Source: Rhizobium herbae (GTDB lineage: Bacteria > Pseudomonadota > Alphaproteobacteria > Rhizobiales > Rhizobiaceae). From it: a stretch of 64,000 nt of DNA. The notes below the pieces were generated by a model. The model did not search any database and was not told the origin of the DNA. It saw only the letters and a program-made list of their open reading frames with translations. How positions within the stretch are numbered: the stretch's first letter is position 1; each line of letters starts with the position of its first letter. Made by a program: the position numbers and the translations under genes. This document shows positions 54,408 through 63,625 of this stretch, in pieces. The stretch covers positions 248,001-312,000 of the forward strand of contig NZ_JAEUAO010000005.1 of NCBI RefSeq assembly GCF_019511375.1, given 5' to 3'.

Positions 54408-55421
54408 CTAGACCTCAGGCACGTCGAACACCTCACCTGCCCTGAGCGCCCGAAAACGCTCCGGCGCAACGCCTTGCTCGCTCAATGCCTTCTTCAGCGC
54501 CGCCTCCGGCTCCTCGATCCCCTCATTGGTCAACTGGATCGTCGCGAAGTGATGGCCGGCGACATAGGCTGCCCGGCAGAGTCGCATGCCCTTCACGGCT
54601 TCTGCCGGGTTCTGGTGCTGCGCCTTCATGAACCAGCGCGGCTCATAGGCGCCGATCGGCAGGTTGGCGAGGCGGAAGGAGCCGTGCTTCCTGCAGGCAG
54701 CGCGGTAGTTGATGCCGCCATGAAAGCCGGTGTCGCCGATGTGGTAGATTTTTCCGGCGGGCGTCGAAATGACGAAGGCGGCCCAGAGCGCCATGCGGCG
54801 GTCACGCGTGCCGCGCGCCGACCAGTGGTGGCAGGGTTCGCAGTCGATGCTGACGCCGTCCGGGAGGGAGAGCCGGTCGCCCCAGTCGACGGCGGACATC
54901 TTCGCCGCGGGAATGGCGCGGCGGATGATCATGTCGTTGCCGAGCGGCGTGACGATGTGCGGTCCGTGCGCCTTGTCCAGCCGTTTCAGCGTTGCGATGT
55001 CGAGATGGTCATAGTGATTGTGGGTGACGAGCACGATATCGACCGGCGGCAGGTCGTCGAAGCGGATGCCGGGCTCGACGACGCGCTTGGGGCCGGCGAA
55101 CGAAAACGGGCTGACGCGCGGCGACCAGACGGGATCGGTGAGGATATTGAGGCCGGCGACCTGGATGAGCAGCGTGGCGTGGCCGACCATTGTGACACGC
55201 AGGCCATCGACGCGCTCGTCGGGCTTTGCCGGCGGGAACGGACTTGAGGCCTGTTTCGGCCAGGGGCTCCTGCCGCCGCCGAACTGCCAGCGCATCAGTT
55301 CGCGAAAGCCGAGCGGCGCCTCGCCCTCCGGGTTGAAGAAATACGTGCCGTCGAAATGATCGGAGACGGGGCCGGTGTAATAGGGGTTGTGCGTCTTCTT
55401 GGATGGTGATGTCTGTGTCAT
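54408..55421 (-). CDS. MBL-fold metallo-hydrolase (NAPE-PLD/UlaG-like)
   Basis: A 337-residue metallo-beta-lactamase-fold enzyme. Metal ligands are visible in 'VTHNHYDHLDIATLK' (HxHxDH variant N-H-x-D-H), 'CEPCHHWSARG', 'YHIGDTGFHGG' and the C-terminal 'VAGHHFATIQLT'. 'DHFDGTYFFNPEGEA' at the start and 'VGHATLLIQVAGLNILTDPV' mark the subgroup related to N-acyl-phosphatidylethanolamine phospholipase D. Substrate unknown, perhaps a phospholipid or cyclic phosphate. ATG 55421 fits the subfamily; the frame continues upstream only by chance. Confidence 0.9.
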   Translation of the reverse strand: MTQTSPSKKTHNPYYTGPVSDHFDGTYFFNPEGEAPLGFRELMRWQFGGGRSPWPKQASSPFPPAKPDERVDGLRVTMVGHATLLIQVAGLNILTDPVWSPRVSPFSFAGPKRVVEPGIRFDDLPPVDIVLVTHNHYDHLDIATLKRLDKAHGPHIVTPLGNDMIIRRAIPAAKMSAVDWGDRLSLPDGVSIDCEPCHHWSARGTRDRRMALWAAFVISTPAGKIYHIGDTGFHGGINYRAACRKHGSFRLANLPIGAYEPRWFMKAQHQNPAEAVKGMRLCRAAYVAGHHFATIQLTNEGIEEPEAALKKALSEQGVAPERFRALRAGEVFDVPEV

Positions 55422-55788
55422 GCGGGACCGATCGACGGGATGAGCAGGATGATCTGGTAGGCCGCCAGCGTCATTGTAAGGGTGGATGCCGCTCTTTCCG
55501 GCATTTTTGGCCTCTATCCTTGACTTTCCCGCCGCTTTCGTGTTTACCGCCCGCAATCTGCGACAAGAACTGAGACTTGTAGCCGCCGACCGGGACCCAT
55601 TGCGGTATAAACAGATCCCGGAGGTCAACATCCGACAGCGCGTTGCGCCCTCGGGTGCCTTTTGGCTTTGCGTCTTGTTTTCGTCAAGGAAAAGCACAAC
55701 GTTTCGGGCATCCGCGCATCTCCCTTTCGAGGCGAAGCCGAGAAAGAAAGGCGCAAAACCAAAAGTCCGAAACGACAAGGATGAAGCG
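55422..55788. other. 367 bp upstream region of ffh and of the MBL-fold gene
   Basis: Divergent intergenic region. A TTGACT hexamer near 55519 and several T-rich stretches could contain the ffh promoter. The in-frame extension of ffh through this DNA lacks conserved sequence. No repeat or RNA motif recognised. Confidence 0.4.
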
Positions 55789-57351
55789 ATGTTTGAAAGT
55801 CTCCAGGACCGCCTTGGATCAATCCTGAATGGATTGACCGGCCGTGGCGCGCTGTCGGAAGCCGATGTGTCGGCCGCCCTGCGCGAGGTTCGCCGTGCGC
55901 TCCTGGAAGCCGACGTCGCGCTCGAGGTCGTGCGCTCGTTCACCGACAAGGTGCGGGCGAAGGCCGTCGGCGCCGAGATCCTGAAATCGATCAAGCCCGG
56001 CCAGATGGTCGTCAAGATCGTCCATGACGAGCTGATCGCCATGCTCGGATCCGAAGGCGTGCCGATCGATCTCAATGCACCGGCGCCGGTCGTCATCATG
56101 ATGGTCGGTCTGCAGGGCTCGGGCAAGACGACGACGACGGGCAAGATCGCCCTTCGCCTGACGACGCGGGACAAGAAAAAGGTCCTGATGGCGTCGCTCG
56201 ACACGCGCCGTCCGGCAGCTCAGGAACAGCTGCGCCAGCTCGGCGCCCAGACCGGCGTCGATACGCTGCCCATTATCGCCGGCCAGTCGCCGACCGATAT
56301 CGCCGCGCGCGCCGTGCAGGCCGCAAAGCTCGGCGGTCATGACATCGTCATCCTCGACACCGCCGGCCGCACCCATATCGACGAGCCGCTGATGATCGAG
56401 ATGGCCGAGATCAAGCGCCGCTCGAACCCGCATGAAATCCTGCTCGTCGCCGATGCGCTGACCGGTCAGGATGCGGTCAACCTGGCGCGCAATTTCGACG
56501 AGCGCGTCGGCATCACCGGCCTCGTGCTCACCCGCATGGACGGCGACGGCCGTGGCGGTGCTGCCCTTTCGATGCGCGCTGTCACCGGCAAGCCGATCAA
56601 GCTGATCGGCGTCGGCGAAAAGATGTCGGAGCTCGAAGAGTTCCATCCGCGCCGCGTCGCCGACCGCATCCTCGGCATGGGCGATATCGTCTCGCTGGTC
56701 GAAAAGGCGGCCGAGAACCTCGACGCCGACAAGGCCCGCGCCATGGCCGAGAAGATGGCCAAGGGCAAGTTCGACCTCAACGACCTCGCCGACCAGCTCA
56801 GGCAGATGCAGAAGATGGGCGGCATGGGCGGCATCATGGGGCTGATGCCCGGCATGTCCGGCATGAAGGACAAGATGGCCGCCGCCGGTCTCGACGACAG
56901 GCTGTTTTCCCGCCAGCTCGCCATCATCTCCTCGATGACCAAGGCCGAGCGCGCCAATCCCGATATCCTCAAGCATTCGCGCAAGAAGCGCATCGCGGCG
57001 GGCTCCGGCACGGATGCGGCCGACATCAACAAGCTTTTGAAAATGCACCGCCAGATGGCCGACATGATGAAGATGATGGGCGGCAAGAAGGGCGGCGGCA
57101 TGATGAAGCAGATGATGGGCGGTCTTGCCGGCAAGATGGGCCTCGGCGGCATGGGCGGCGGAATGGGCGGCATGCCGGACCTGTCGAAGATGGATCCCAA
57201 GCAGCTCGAAGCGCTGCAGAAGCAGGCCGAGGCTGCCGGTCTCGGCAAGGGGCTGCCCGGCGGCGGTTTGCCGGGTTTGGGTGGCGGCATGAAGCTGCCC
57301 GGTCTCGGCGGCGGCTTTCCGGGGCTTCCCGGCCTGCCGAAGAAGAAGTGA
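55789..57351 (+). CDS. ffh: Signal recognition particle protein Ffh
   Basis: SRP54-type GTPase that binds signal sequences and 4.5S RNA. The 520-residue protein has an N domain ('MFESLQDRLGSILNGLTGRG'), G domain with P-loop 'GLQGSGKTTTTGK' (107-119), 'DTAGRTHIDEPLM' and 'TRMDGDGRGGA', and a methionine-rich M domain from about residue 310. The tail after about 430 is extended by Gly/Met-rich repeats ('GLGGMGGGMGGMPDLSK'). AAGGA before ATG 55789. First gene of the ffh-rplS group. Confidence 0.97.
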   Translation: MFESLQDRLGSILNGLTGRGALSEADVSAALREVRRALLEADVALEVVRSFTDKVRAKAVGAEILKSIKPGQMVVKIVHDELIAMLGSEGVPIDLNAPAPVVIMMVGLQGSGKTTTTGKIALRLTTRDKKKVLMASLDTRRPAAQEQLRQLGAQTGVDTLPIIAGQSPTDIAARAVQAAKLGGHDIVILDTAGRTHIDEPLMIEMAEIKRRSNPHEILLVADALTGQDAVNLARNFDERVGITGLVLTRMDGDGRGGAALSMRAVTGKPIKLIGVGEKMSELEEFHPRRVADRILGMGDIVSLVEKAAENLDADKARAMAEKMAKGKFDLNDLADQLRQMQKMGGMGGIMGLMPGMSGMKDKMAAAGLDDRLFSRQLAIISSMTKAERANPDILKHSRKKRIAAGSGTDAADINKLLKMHRQMADMMKMMGGKKGGGMMKQMMGGLAGKMGLGGMGGGMGGMPDLSKMDPKQLEALQKQAEAAGLGKGLPGGGLPGLGGGMKLPGLGGGFPGLPGLPKKK

Positions 57352-57363
57352 GGATCGGGGAGC

Positions 57364-57666
57364 ATGGTTGATCCTGCAGTCAAAACAGAACTGTCGAGCT
57401 ACCGTCAGTCGATCGACAATATCGACGCGGCGCTCGTCCACATGCTGGCCGAACGGTTTCGCTGCACCAAGGCGGTGGGCGTGCTGAAGGCCAAGTACAA
57501 TTTGCCGCCGGCGGACCCGGCGCGCGAGGAATACCAGATCGCCCGTCTTCGGCAGCTTGCCGCAGACGCGCATCTGGACCCGGATTTCGCGGAGAAGTTC
57601 TTGAACTTCATCATCCACGAAGTGATCCGGCATCATGAAGCAATCGCTGCCGATCTCAAGGATTGA
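57364..57666 (+). CDS. Chorismate mutase (AroQ type)
   Basis: A 100-residue all-helical protein that would convert chorismate to prephenate. 'YRQSIDNIDAALVHMLAERF' with its Arg and Asp, 'CTKAVGVLKAKYNLPPADPA' (Lys) and 'FLNFIIHEVIRHHEAI' match the AroQ helices; Arg and Lys positions for chorismate binding are present. Standalone monofunctional form, 12 bp after ffh, an order common in Rhizobiales. The TGA stop codon is at the border of a palindromic repeat. Confidence 0.88.
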   Translation: MVDPAVKTELSSYRQSIDNIDAALVHMLAERFRCTKAVGVLKAKYNLPPADPAREEYQIARLRQLAADAHLDPDFAEKFLNFIIHEVIRHHEAIAADLKD

Positions 57667-57701
57667 TCCCGAAAAGTGGATACCGGTTTTCGGACCAGAT
57701 C
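57665..57701. repeat. Rhizobial palindromic repeat bounded by GATC, overlapping a stop codon
   Basis: GATC at 57665-57668 and 57698-57701 flank a hairpin with CCGAAAA (57669-57675) and TTTTCGG (57687-57693). The TGA of the chorismate mutase gene (57664-57666) shares two bases with the left border. Lies 79 bp before rpsP. Confidence 0.65.
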
Positions 57702-57779
57702 GTTCCCGGTGAAATCGGCTTTGACAAATACACAAACAAGGCCGCCACAGGCGGTTGAAGATCTCAAGGAGTACATGAC

Positions 57780-58142
57780 ATGGCACTGAAAATTCGTCTC
57801 GCCCGCGGTGGTTCCAAGAAGCGCCCGTTCTACCAGATCGTTGTTGCCGATGTGCGTTCGCCGCGCGACGGCCGCTTCCTCGAAAAGGTCGGTTCGTGGA
57901 ACCCGATGCTGAAGAAGGACGACGCCAAGCGCGTTGAGCTGAACAACGAGCGCATCCAGCATTGGCTGTCGAACGGCGCGCTGCCGACCGACCGCGTGCT
58001 GCGCTTCCTCAACGAAGCCGGCATCGCCAAGCGCGAAGCCCGCAACAACCCGGAAAAGGCAGTCCCGGGCAAGAAGGCCCAGGAACGCGCCGCCGAAGCC
58101 AGGCAGAAGGCTGAAGACGCCGCTGCAGCTGCTGCCGAGTAA
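57780..58142 (+). CDS. rpsP: 30S ribosomal protein S16
   Basis: A 120-residue assembly protein of the 30S subunit. '[20 protein letters not shown]', '[20 protein letters not shown]' and '[16 protein letters not shown]' are diagnostic. The last 25 residues are an Ala/Lys/Glu-rich tail ('[16 protein letters not shown]'). AAGGAG before ATG. Confidence 0.98.
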   Translation: MALKIRLARGGSKKRPFYQIVVADVRSPRDGRFLEKVGSWNPMLKKDDAKRVELNNERIQHWLSNGALPTDRVLRFLNEAGIAKREARNNPEKAVPGKKAQERAAEARQKAEDAAAAAAE

Positions 58143-58170
58143 GCCGCGCAACAGCATATTTTTTGAAGGC

Positions 58171-58198
58171 GGGCGGCGTTTTCATGCCGCCCGTTTTC
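58171..58198 (+). terminator. Hairpin terminator/attenuator between rpsP and rimM
   Basis: CGGGCGGC (58171-58178) pairs with GCCGCCCG (58187-58194), followed by TTTTCG. Likely a partial terminator giving more rpsP than rimM-trmD mRNA. Confidence 0.75.
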
Positions 58199-58234
58199 GT
58201 TTATTCGAAGGGCATACTGGAGACCGGCACGGCG

Positions 58235-58801
58235 ATGAGCAAACTGAAGAATCCTGTCCTGATGGGAACGATCGGCGCGGCGCAGGGCCTGCGCGGCGAG
58301 GTGCGCGTGAAATCCTTTGCCGCCGAGCCGACGGCGATCGGCGATTACGGCCATCTCCATGCCAAGGACGGCCGCTCCTTCGAGGTGCTCGAGGTGCGCG
58401 AGGCGAAGAACGTCGTGATCGTGCGCTTTCGTGGCATCAACGACCGCAACGCCGCCGAGGCGCTGAACGGTCTCGATCTCTACGTCGAGCGAGACAACCT
58501 GCCGGACGAGGATCTCGACGACGATGAATTCTTCTATGCCGACCTCGAGGGACTGGAAGCGCTCGACGGCGAAGGCAAGAGCTATGGCACAGTCACCGGC
58601 GTCTTCGATTTCGGCGCCGGCGACCTGCTGGAGCTGAAAGGCCCCGGCAAGCGGCCGGTGCTGATCCCGTTCTCCGAATGGTCGGTGCTGGAAATCGATC
58701 TGGAAGCCGGCACGATGCTGGTAGATCCGCTCGCGGCCGGGCTGATCGATGACAACCGCGACGATCCGAGCGCACCGTTCAAGCCGAAGAAGAAAAAGTG
58801 A
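58235..58801 (+). CDS. rimM: 16S rRNA processing protein RimM
   Basis: A 188-residue assembly factor for the 30S head that binds S19. N-terminal RimM barrel ('[20 protein letters not shown]') and C-terminal PRC-barrel ('[20 protein letters not shown]', '[18 protein letters not shown]'). ATG 58235 fits the conserved start. 10 bp before trmD. Confidence 0.96.
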   Translation: MSKLKNPVLMGTIGAAQGLRGEVRVKSFAAEPTAIGDYGHLHAKDGRSFEVLEVREAKNVVIVRFRGINDRNAAEALNGLDLYVERDNLPDEDLDDDEFFYADLEGLEALDGEGKSYGTVTGVFDFGAGDLLELKGPGKRPVLIPFSEWSVLEIDLEAGTMLVDPLAAGLIDDNRDDPSAPFKPKKKK

Positions 58802-58811
58802 CCGCCGGACT

Positions 58812-59504
58812 ATGAGCTTTCGCGCGACCGTTCTGACGCTTTATCCGGACATGTTTCCGGGCCATCTTGGCCATTCACTGTCGGGCAAGGCGCTGGAGCG
58901 CGGCCAGTGGTCGCTCGAAACCGTGCAGATCCGCGATTTCGCCGAGGACAAGCACCGCACCGTCGATGACACGCCGGCCGGCGGCGGCGCCGGCATGGTG
59001 CTGCGGGCGGATATCCTCGCCAAGGCCATCGACCATGCCTGCGCCGGCAACGACCGGCCCCGGCTCCTGATGAGCCCGCGCGGGCGGCCGCTGACGCAGA
59101 AGCGCGTGCGCGAGCTTGCGGCCGGTCCCGGCGCGATCATCGTCTGCGGCCGGTTCGAGGGTGTCGACCAGCGGGTGATCGACAGCCGCGGGCTCGAGGA
59201 GATCTCGATCGGCGACTATATCCTGTCGGGCGGCGAGCCGGCGGCGCTCACGCTGCTCGATGCGGTCGTGCGCATCCTGCCGGGCGTCATGGGCAACGAT
59301 CTTTCCGGCGTGCATGAGAGTTTCGAGAGCGGGCTTTTGGAGCATCCGCACTATACGCGGCCGCAGGTGTTCGAGGGCATGGAAATCCCGGCCGTGCTGA
59401 CATCGGGCCATCACGGCGAGATCAAGAAGTGGCGCGAGGCCGAGGCGCGCAAGCTGACGGCCGAGCGGCGGCCGGATCTTTTGCATCACCCGGTCACAAA
59501 GTAG
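58812..59504 (+). CDS. trmD: tRNA (guanine37-N1)-methyltransferase
   Basis: SPOUT methyltransferase of 230 residues that methylates G37 next to the anticodon and prevents frameshifting. '[20 protein letters not shown]', '[18 protein letters not shown]', '[16 protein letters not shown]' and the knot '[20 protein letters not shown]' are diagnostic; Asp in 'VDDTPAGG' is catalytic. Its last 19 bp overlap the convergent TauE/SafE gene. Confidence 0.97.
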   Translation: MSFRATVLTLYPDMFPGHLGHSLSGKALERGQWSLETVQIRDFAEDKHRTVDDTPAGGGAGMVLRADILAKAIDHACAGNDRPRLLMSPRGRPLTQKRVRELAAGPGAIIVCGRFEGVDQRVIDSRGLEEISIGDYILSGGEPAALTLLDAVVRILPGVMGNDLSGVHESFESGLLEHPHYTRPQVFEGMEIPAVLTSGHHGEIKKWREAEARKLTAERRPDLLHHPVTK

Positions 59505-60232
59505 TAAACCGCCAGCAGCAGGCCGACGGCAATGACGATCGCGCGGATGAAGACCTGCGGCACGCGGCGGGCGAGCCAGACGCCGGCATAGCCGCCGAGC
59601 GCGCCGCCGGGGATCATGAAGGCGGCATGCAGCCAGCCGATGACATTGCCGCCGGCAAAGACGATGATGGCGACGGCGGCGATCACCATGGCGAGGAAGT
59701 TCTTCAGCGCATTGACGCGGTGATAGTCGCCGCCGGTCGACAGGCCAAGCACGGCAAGCATCATGATGCCCATGCCGGCGCCGAAGAAGCCGCCATAGAT
59801 GGCGGTGACGAATTGCCCGATCAAACCGAGCATCCCGACGGGCGTGCCGCCTTCCTTCGGGTTCGGGCGCAAGAGCGGGCCGAGCGCGAAGATCGCGGTT
59901 GCGGCGATCAGCAGCCAGGGCACCATCGCCCGGAACGACGGGTTGGACAGCGACAAGAGGATCAGCGCTCCGGCCAGTCCGCCGATCAGCGAGATGATGC
60001 TGAGAATAGCGGCTTCGCGAAAATCCTTGCGGATTTCGCGGCGGTAGGCGAGTGCGGAGGTCACATAGCCCGGAAACTGCACGATCGAGGAGGTGGCGTT
60101 GGCGACGATCGGCGGCAGGCCGGCAAGCGTCATGGCGCCGAAGGTCAGGAACGTGCCGCCGCCGGCCACGGCATTGACGGCTCCGGACAGGAAGCCGGCG
60201 ACAAACAGCAAGCAGGCGGTGATGATGGACAT
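59486..60232 (-). CDS. Sulfite exporter TauE/SafE family (TSUP) permease
   Basis: A 248-residue membrane protein with about eight hydrophobic segments. '[20 protein letters not shown]' near the start is the TSUP signature and is repeated in the second half as '[19 protein letters not shown]'. Family members export sulfite, sulfoacetate or organosulfur anions. It interrupts the otherwise plus-strand trmD-rplS stretch on the opposite strand, probably a local insertion between them. Confidence 0.9.
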   Translation of the reverse strand: MSIITACLLFVAGFLSGAVNAVAGGGTFLTFGAMTLAGLPPIVANATSSIVQFPGYVTSALAYRREIRKDFREAAILSIISLIGGLAGALILLSLSNPSFRAMVPWLLIAATAIFALGPLLRPNPKEGGTPVGMLGLIGQFVTAIYGGFFGAGMGIMMLAVLGLSTGGDYHRVNALKNFLAMVIAAVAIIVFAGGNVIGWLHAAFMIPGGALGGYAGVWLARRVPQVFIRAIVIAVGLLLAVYYFVTG

Positions 60233-60537
60233 GACGCTCCTCCGGCGATAGAAACGACATAGCCTGCGGGTCAACCGGCGGCAAGACGCCGAAATTGGCA
60301 TCCGTGCGCTTGCGGGCTTTAGAATTTTTGTCATTCGGGGATGACAAACGCGGGGCTTTGGTGTATTCGCCCGACCGGTTCGGGAATCTCCCGTCGCCTG
60401 CAAAACAAAGAATGGTGAATTCGCTCCTGTTTCTCTTGCCGAGAAACAAATCCTGGCGGCGCCCTCTCGAAGGGTTGATCCAAGAGGCATGGTTGAGCGC
60501 TCTGGCTGTTTCAGAAGAACTCGAGAAGGTTAGACAA
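60233..60537. other. 305 bp divergent upstream region of rplS and the TSUP gene
   Basis: Holds the promoters of both genes and the leader of rplS. A hairpin with GTCAT/ATGAC lies at about 60331-60348 and CGACCGGTTCGGG near 60371. No gene recognised. Confidence 0.4.
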
Positions 60538-61074
60538 ATGAACATCATCCAGCAGCTGGAAGCCGAACAGGCCGCCAAGATCGAAGCCAAGCGCACCCTG
60601 CCTGAATTTTCTGCCGGCGACACCGTTCGCGTCAACGTCCGCGTGACGGAAGGTTCGCGTACCCGTATCCAGGCCTATGAAGGCGTCTGCATCGCCCGCT
60701 CCGGCGGCGGCATCAACGAAAGCTTCACGGTGCGCAAGATCTCCTACGGCGAAGGCGTCGAGCGCGTATTCCCGGTTTACTCTCCGCTCGTCGAGAGCGT
60801 CGAGATCGTTCGCCGCGGCAAGGTCCGTCGCGCCAAGCTCTACTACCTGCGCGATCGCCGCGGGAAGTCGGCCCGTATCGTTGAAGACACCGGCGTTCGC
60901 GCCCGCAAGCTGAACGACGCCGAGCGCCAGGCCGTTGCCGACGAAAAGGCACGTCTGGAAGCTGAAAAGGTTGCAGCAGCACAGGCTCTGGCCGCCGAAA
61001 AGGCAGCCGCCGAAGCCGCTGAAGCAAAGGCTGCGGCTGAAGCCGCAGCTGCTGCGGAAACCGCAGCGGAATAA
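60538..61074 (+). CDS. rplS: 50S ribosomal protein L19
   Basis: L19 sits at the 30S-50S interface. Residues 1-125 are the conserved protein ('[20 protein letters not shown]', '[20 protein letters not shown]', '[16 protein letters not shown]'). The remaining 50 residues are Ala/Glu/Lys-rich ('[18 protein letters not shown]'), which makes it 178 residues against about 115 in E. coli; similar tails are seen on rhizobial L21 and S16. Confidence 0.97.
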   Translation: MNIIQQLEAEQAAKIEAKRTLPEFSAGDTVRVNVRVTEGSRTRIQAYEGVCIARSGGGINESFTVRKISYGEGVERVFPVYSPLVESVEIVRRGKVRRAKLYYLRDRRGKSARIVEDTGVRARKLNDAERQAVADEKARLEAEKVAAAQALAAEKAAAEAAEAKAAAEAAAAAETAAE

Positions 61075-61101
61075 GTTTCAATCCTTGAGGGATTGTTGGA
61101 C

Positions 61102-61126
61102 AAGGCGGTCTTAGGGCCGCCTTTTT
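61102..61126 (+). terminator. Rho-independent terminator of rplS
   Basis: AAGGCGG (61102-61108) pairs with CCGCCTT (61117-61123), then TTT. Lies 27 bp after the rplS stop codon. Confidence 0.88.
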
Positions 61127-61174
61127 CTTTGGGGGCAGCCTCCATTGGGGAATGGGGGCATTGGGGATGGGGCA

Positions 61175-61996
61175 ATGAACAACTATATCGAAACCAACCG
61201 GCTGAACTGGGACGACCGGGCGGCCCTGCACGCGACCGACACCACCGGCAGCTACCGGATCGACAGGGTGCTTTCCGGCGGCTCTTCGCTTCATGCGCTG
61301 GAGGCGAGCGAGATCGGCGATATCACGGGCAAGGACATCGTCCACCTGCAATGCCATATCGGCCTCGACACGCCGAGCCTCAAGCATCTGGGCGCGCGCT
61401 CGGTGACCGGGCTCGATTTTTCGCCGATCGCCATTGCGGCCGCGCGGGCTTTTGCAGCGAGGGCGAAAACGGAAGCGACCTTCGTCGAGGCCTCCGTCTA
61501 CGATGCCGCGAGGGCTCTCGCGCACCAGACCTGTGACATGGTCTTCGTCACCTGGGGTGCGATCCACTGGCTGCCGGATATTTCCCGCTGGGCCGAGGTC
61601 GTTTCAAGTCTGCTGCGGCCCGGTGGCAGGCTCTACCTGCTCGATGGGCATCCGCAGATGTTCCAGCATCAGGCTTCGGACGGCAGGCTCTCGCTGGCTC
61701 ACAGCTGGCGCACGCCGCACGATGCGCCGCTGTTGTTCGAGGAAACCCATACCTATACCGGCGACACACGGCCGCTGACGCACAGGCGCATGTATGAATG
61801 GTTTCATCCCGTCGGAGATGTCGTCAACGCGCTGCTGAAGGCCGGGCTGCGGCTGGATTTCCTGAACGAACACGAGATCCTGACCTGGCAGCACTATCCC
61901 GGCATGATCGAGACGGGCGAGGACCAGTTCGAATTGGAGCTTACCTATCCAAGAATGCCGCTGTCGTTTTCGGTCGGGGCGACGAAGCCCGCGTAG
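61175..61996 (+). CDS. Class I SAM-dependent methyltransferase
   Basis: A 273-residue protein. 'DIVHLQCHIGLDTPSLKHLG' is motif I of the class I fold, 'ARSVTGLDFSPIAIAAARAF' motif II region, 'CDMVFVTWGAIHWLPDISRW' motif IV region and 'LRPGGRLYLLDGHPQMF' motif VI. Substrate unknown. ATG 61175 is chosen as the fold begins soon after; an ATG at 61145 adds 10 Gly-rich residues. Not obviously part of the rplS operon because a terminator separates them. Confidence 0.88.
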   Translation: MNNYIETNRLNWDDRAALHATDTTGSYRIDRVLSGGSSLHALEASEIGDITGKDIVHLQCHIGLDTPSLKHLGARSVTGLDFSPIAIAAARAFAARAKTEATFVEASVYDAARALAHQTCDMVFVTWGAIHWLPDISRWAEVVSSLLRPGGRLYLLDGHPQMFQHQASDGRLSLAHSWRTPHDAPLLFEETHTYTGDTRPLTHRRMYEWFHPVGDVVNALLKAGLRLDFLNEHEILTWQHYPGMIETGEDQFELELTYPRMPLSFSVGATKPA

Positions 61997-62043
61997 GCCC
62001 GTCGGGACTGATGCACCCACGCACTTCCGCAAGATGCATCGGA

Positions 62044-62553
62044 TCATTCCGGCCGGGTCGCGGGATCCCAGTGCTCGTCGGCCTTGCCGTCCTTGATCCG
62101 CCACGTGTCAAACCAGGTGGTGGTATAAGTCTTGGCCGGGTCCTTCTCATCCTTGACTTCACGGACATAGCCGACGGTGACGAGGTCGCCCTCGGCGGTG
62201 ACGAAGGCGACCGGTGTCTTGATCTTCTCCGGGATTGGCGAAGGCTGAAGTTTCAGGACCTCGGTGACATAGGCGACCAAGCCGGCGCGGCCGGGCGCGA
62301 CATTGGGATTGTGCTGGATGTAACGCTCCGTCAGGTAGTCGCCGGCCTTGTCCCAGTGGTTGGCTTCGAGCAGATCACGGATGATGCCGTAGACCACCTG
62401 CTTGTTGGCATTGAGCTTCGGGTCCGGGCTGGTGAAAAGCGCTTCGGCGTCGGCGGCGGCCACCACTGCCTCCTGTGCTTGCGCGGGAGGGGCCGAAAGT
62501 GCCGCGCCAACCAGCGACAGGGCGAGAACGGCGGATGCTATAGCGGTTTTCAT
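62044..62553 (-). CDS. Secreted NTF2/SnoaL-like protein
   Basis: A 169-residue periplasmic protein. Signal peptide at residues 1-26 ('AIASAVLALSLVGAALSAPP'), then a SnoaL/NTF2-like fold with 'VVYGIIRDLLEANHWDKAGD', 'YIQHNPNVAPGRAGLVAYV' and 'WFDTWRIKDGKADEHWDPA'. The family includes polyketide cyclases and ester cyclases; enzymatic function is not certain. ATG 62553 precedes the signal peptide. Confidence 0.83.
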   Translation of the reverse strand: MKTAIASAVLALSLVGAALSAPPAQAQEAVVAAADAEALFTSPDPKLNANKQVVYGIIRDLLEANHWDKAGDYLTERYIQHNPNVAPGRAGLVAYVTEVLKLQPSPIPEKIKTPVAFVTAEGDLVTVGYVREVKDEKDPAKTYTTTWFDTWRIKDGKADEHWDPATRPE

Positions 62554-62817
62554 TGTCTTTCCTTGTGGTCCGGCACACGGCCTGATGTGAGCGGCATCCC
62601 TGCCGCCGACAGACGCTAGAGCCTGCGAGGCGGCAGGAAAAGACGGCAGTTTTTCCACCCATGGTGCGCAAAAGGGAAGCAGGTTCCCAGCACCTCACCG
62701 CTTCATCGGCGATAGTGCCAGCGCCCGCCGTCGAAACACCGCCACAAGGGGCGATCCCTTCTTGCTTTGGCCGGAGGTTTCGTGACAGTCTTGCCCGCCA
62801 CAATTCAGGAGCCTTTC

Positions 62818-63615
62818 ATGCTTTCCCGCCGTACCGTTCTTGCCGGGCTGACCGCCCTCGTCGTTGCACCCTTCAGCGTTTCCGCGGCCGATCTGCCGGA
62901 TCTCGGTGGCCGGACGGTGGTCGTCGTGACCGAGAATGCCTATCCGCCGCTGCAATTCGTCGAGCCGAAGTCGGGCAAGGCGATCGGCTGGGAATACGAC
63001 GCAATGGAAGAGATCGCCAAGCGGCTGAATTTCAAGCTGGAAATCCAGAACACCAGCTGGGACGCGATGATCCAGGCGGTCTCCGACGGCCAGTACGACA
63101 TCGGCATGACCGGCATCACCATCAAGGACGAACGCAAGACGCAGGTTGACTTCTCCGATCCCTATATGCGGTCGCAGCAGTTCATGCTGGTGCGCGGCGA
63201 CGAAAGCCGCTTCACCGACGCCAAGTCCTTCGCCGCCTTTGCCGACGGGTTCGTCGGCGCCCAGCCGGGCACCTCGCCGTTTTACACCGCCGTTTATGAA
63301 ATCCTCGACGGCAACGAACAGAACCCGCGGATAAAGCTGTTCGAGACGTTTGGGGCGACGGTGCAGGCGCTGAAGGCCGGCGATGTCGATACGGTGCTTA
63401 CCGACAGCGTCGCGGCCAAGGGGTACGTCGATTCCTCCAACGGCGCGCTGAAAGTGATCGGCGGTCCGCTCGGCACGGAGGATTTCGGCTTCATCTTCAA
63501 GAAGGGCTCGGACCTCGTCGCCCCGGTCAATGCCGCGATCGCCGCCTTGAAGGCCGACGGCACGCTCGACAAGCTGAACCAGAAATGGTTCGTCGATTAC
63601 AAGATGGGCGAATGA
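62818..63615 (+). CDS. Amino-acid ABC transporter substrate-binding protein
   Basis: A 265-residue periplasmic binding protein (SBP_bac_3). Signal peptide residues 1-23 ('[20 protein letters not shown]', with an RR that may suggest a Tat-like start), then '[20 protein letters not shown]', '[15 protein letters not shown]', '[20 protein letters not shown]'. The closely following permease shows it belongs to a polar or basic amino-acid importer. ATG 62818 used; an upstream ATG adds 17 residues. Confidence 0.92.
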   Translation: MLSRRTVLAGLTALVVAPFSVSAADLPDLGGRTVVVVTENAYPPLQFVEPKSGKAIGWEYDAMEEIAKRLNFKLEIQNTSWDAMIQAVSDGQYDIGMTGITIKDERKTQVDFSDPYMRSQQFMLVRGDESRFTDAKSFAAFADGFVGAQPGTSPFYTAVYEILDGNEQNPRIKLFETFGATVQALKAGDVDTVLTDSVAAKGYVDSSNGALKVIGGPLGTEDFGFIFKKGSDLVAPVNAAIAALKADGTLDKLNQKWFVDYKMGE

Positions 63616-63625
63616 ACGCTGCCCG

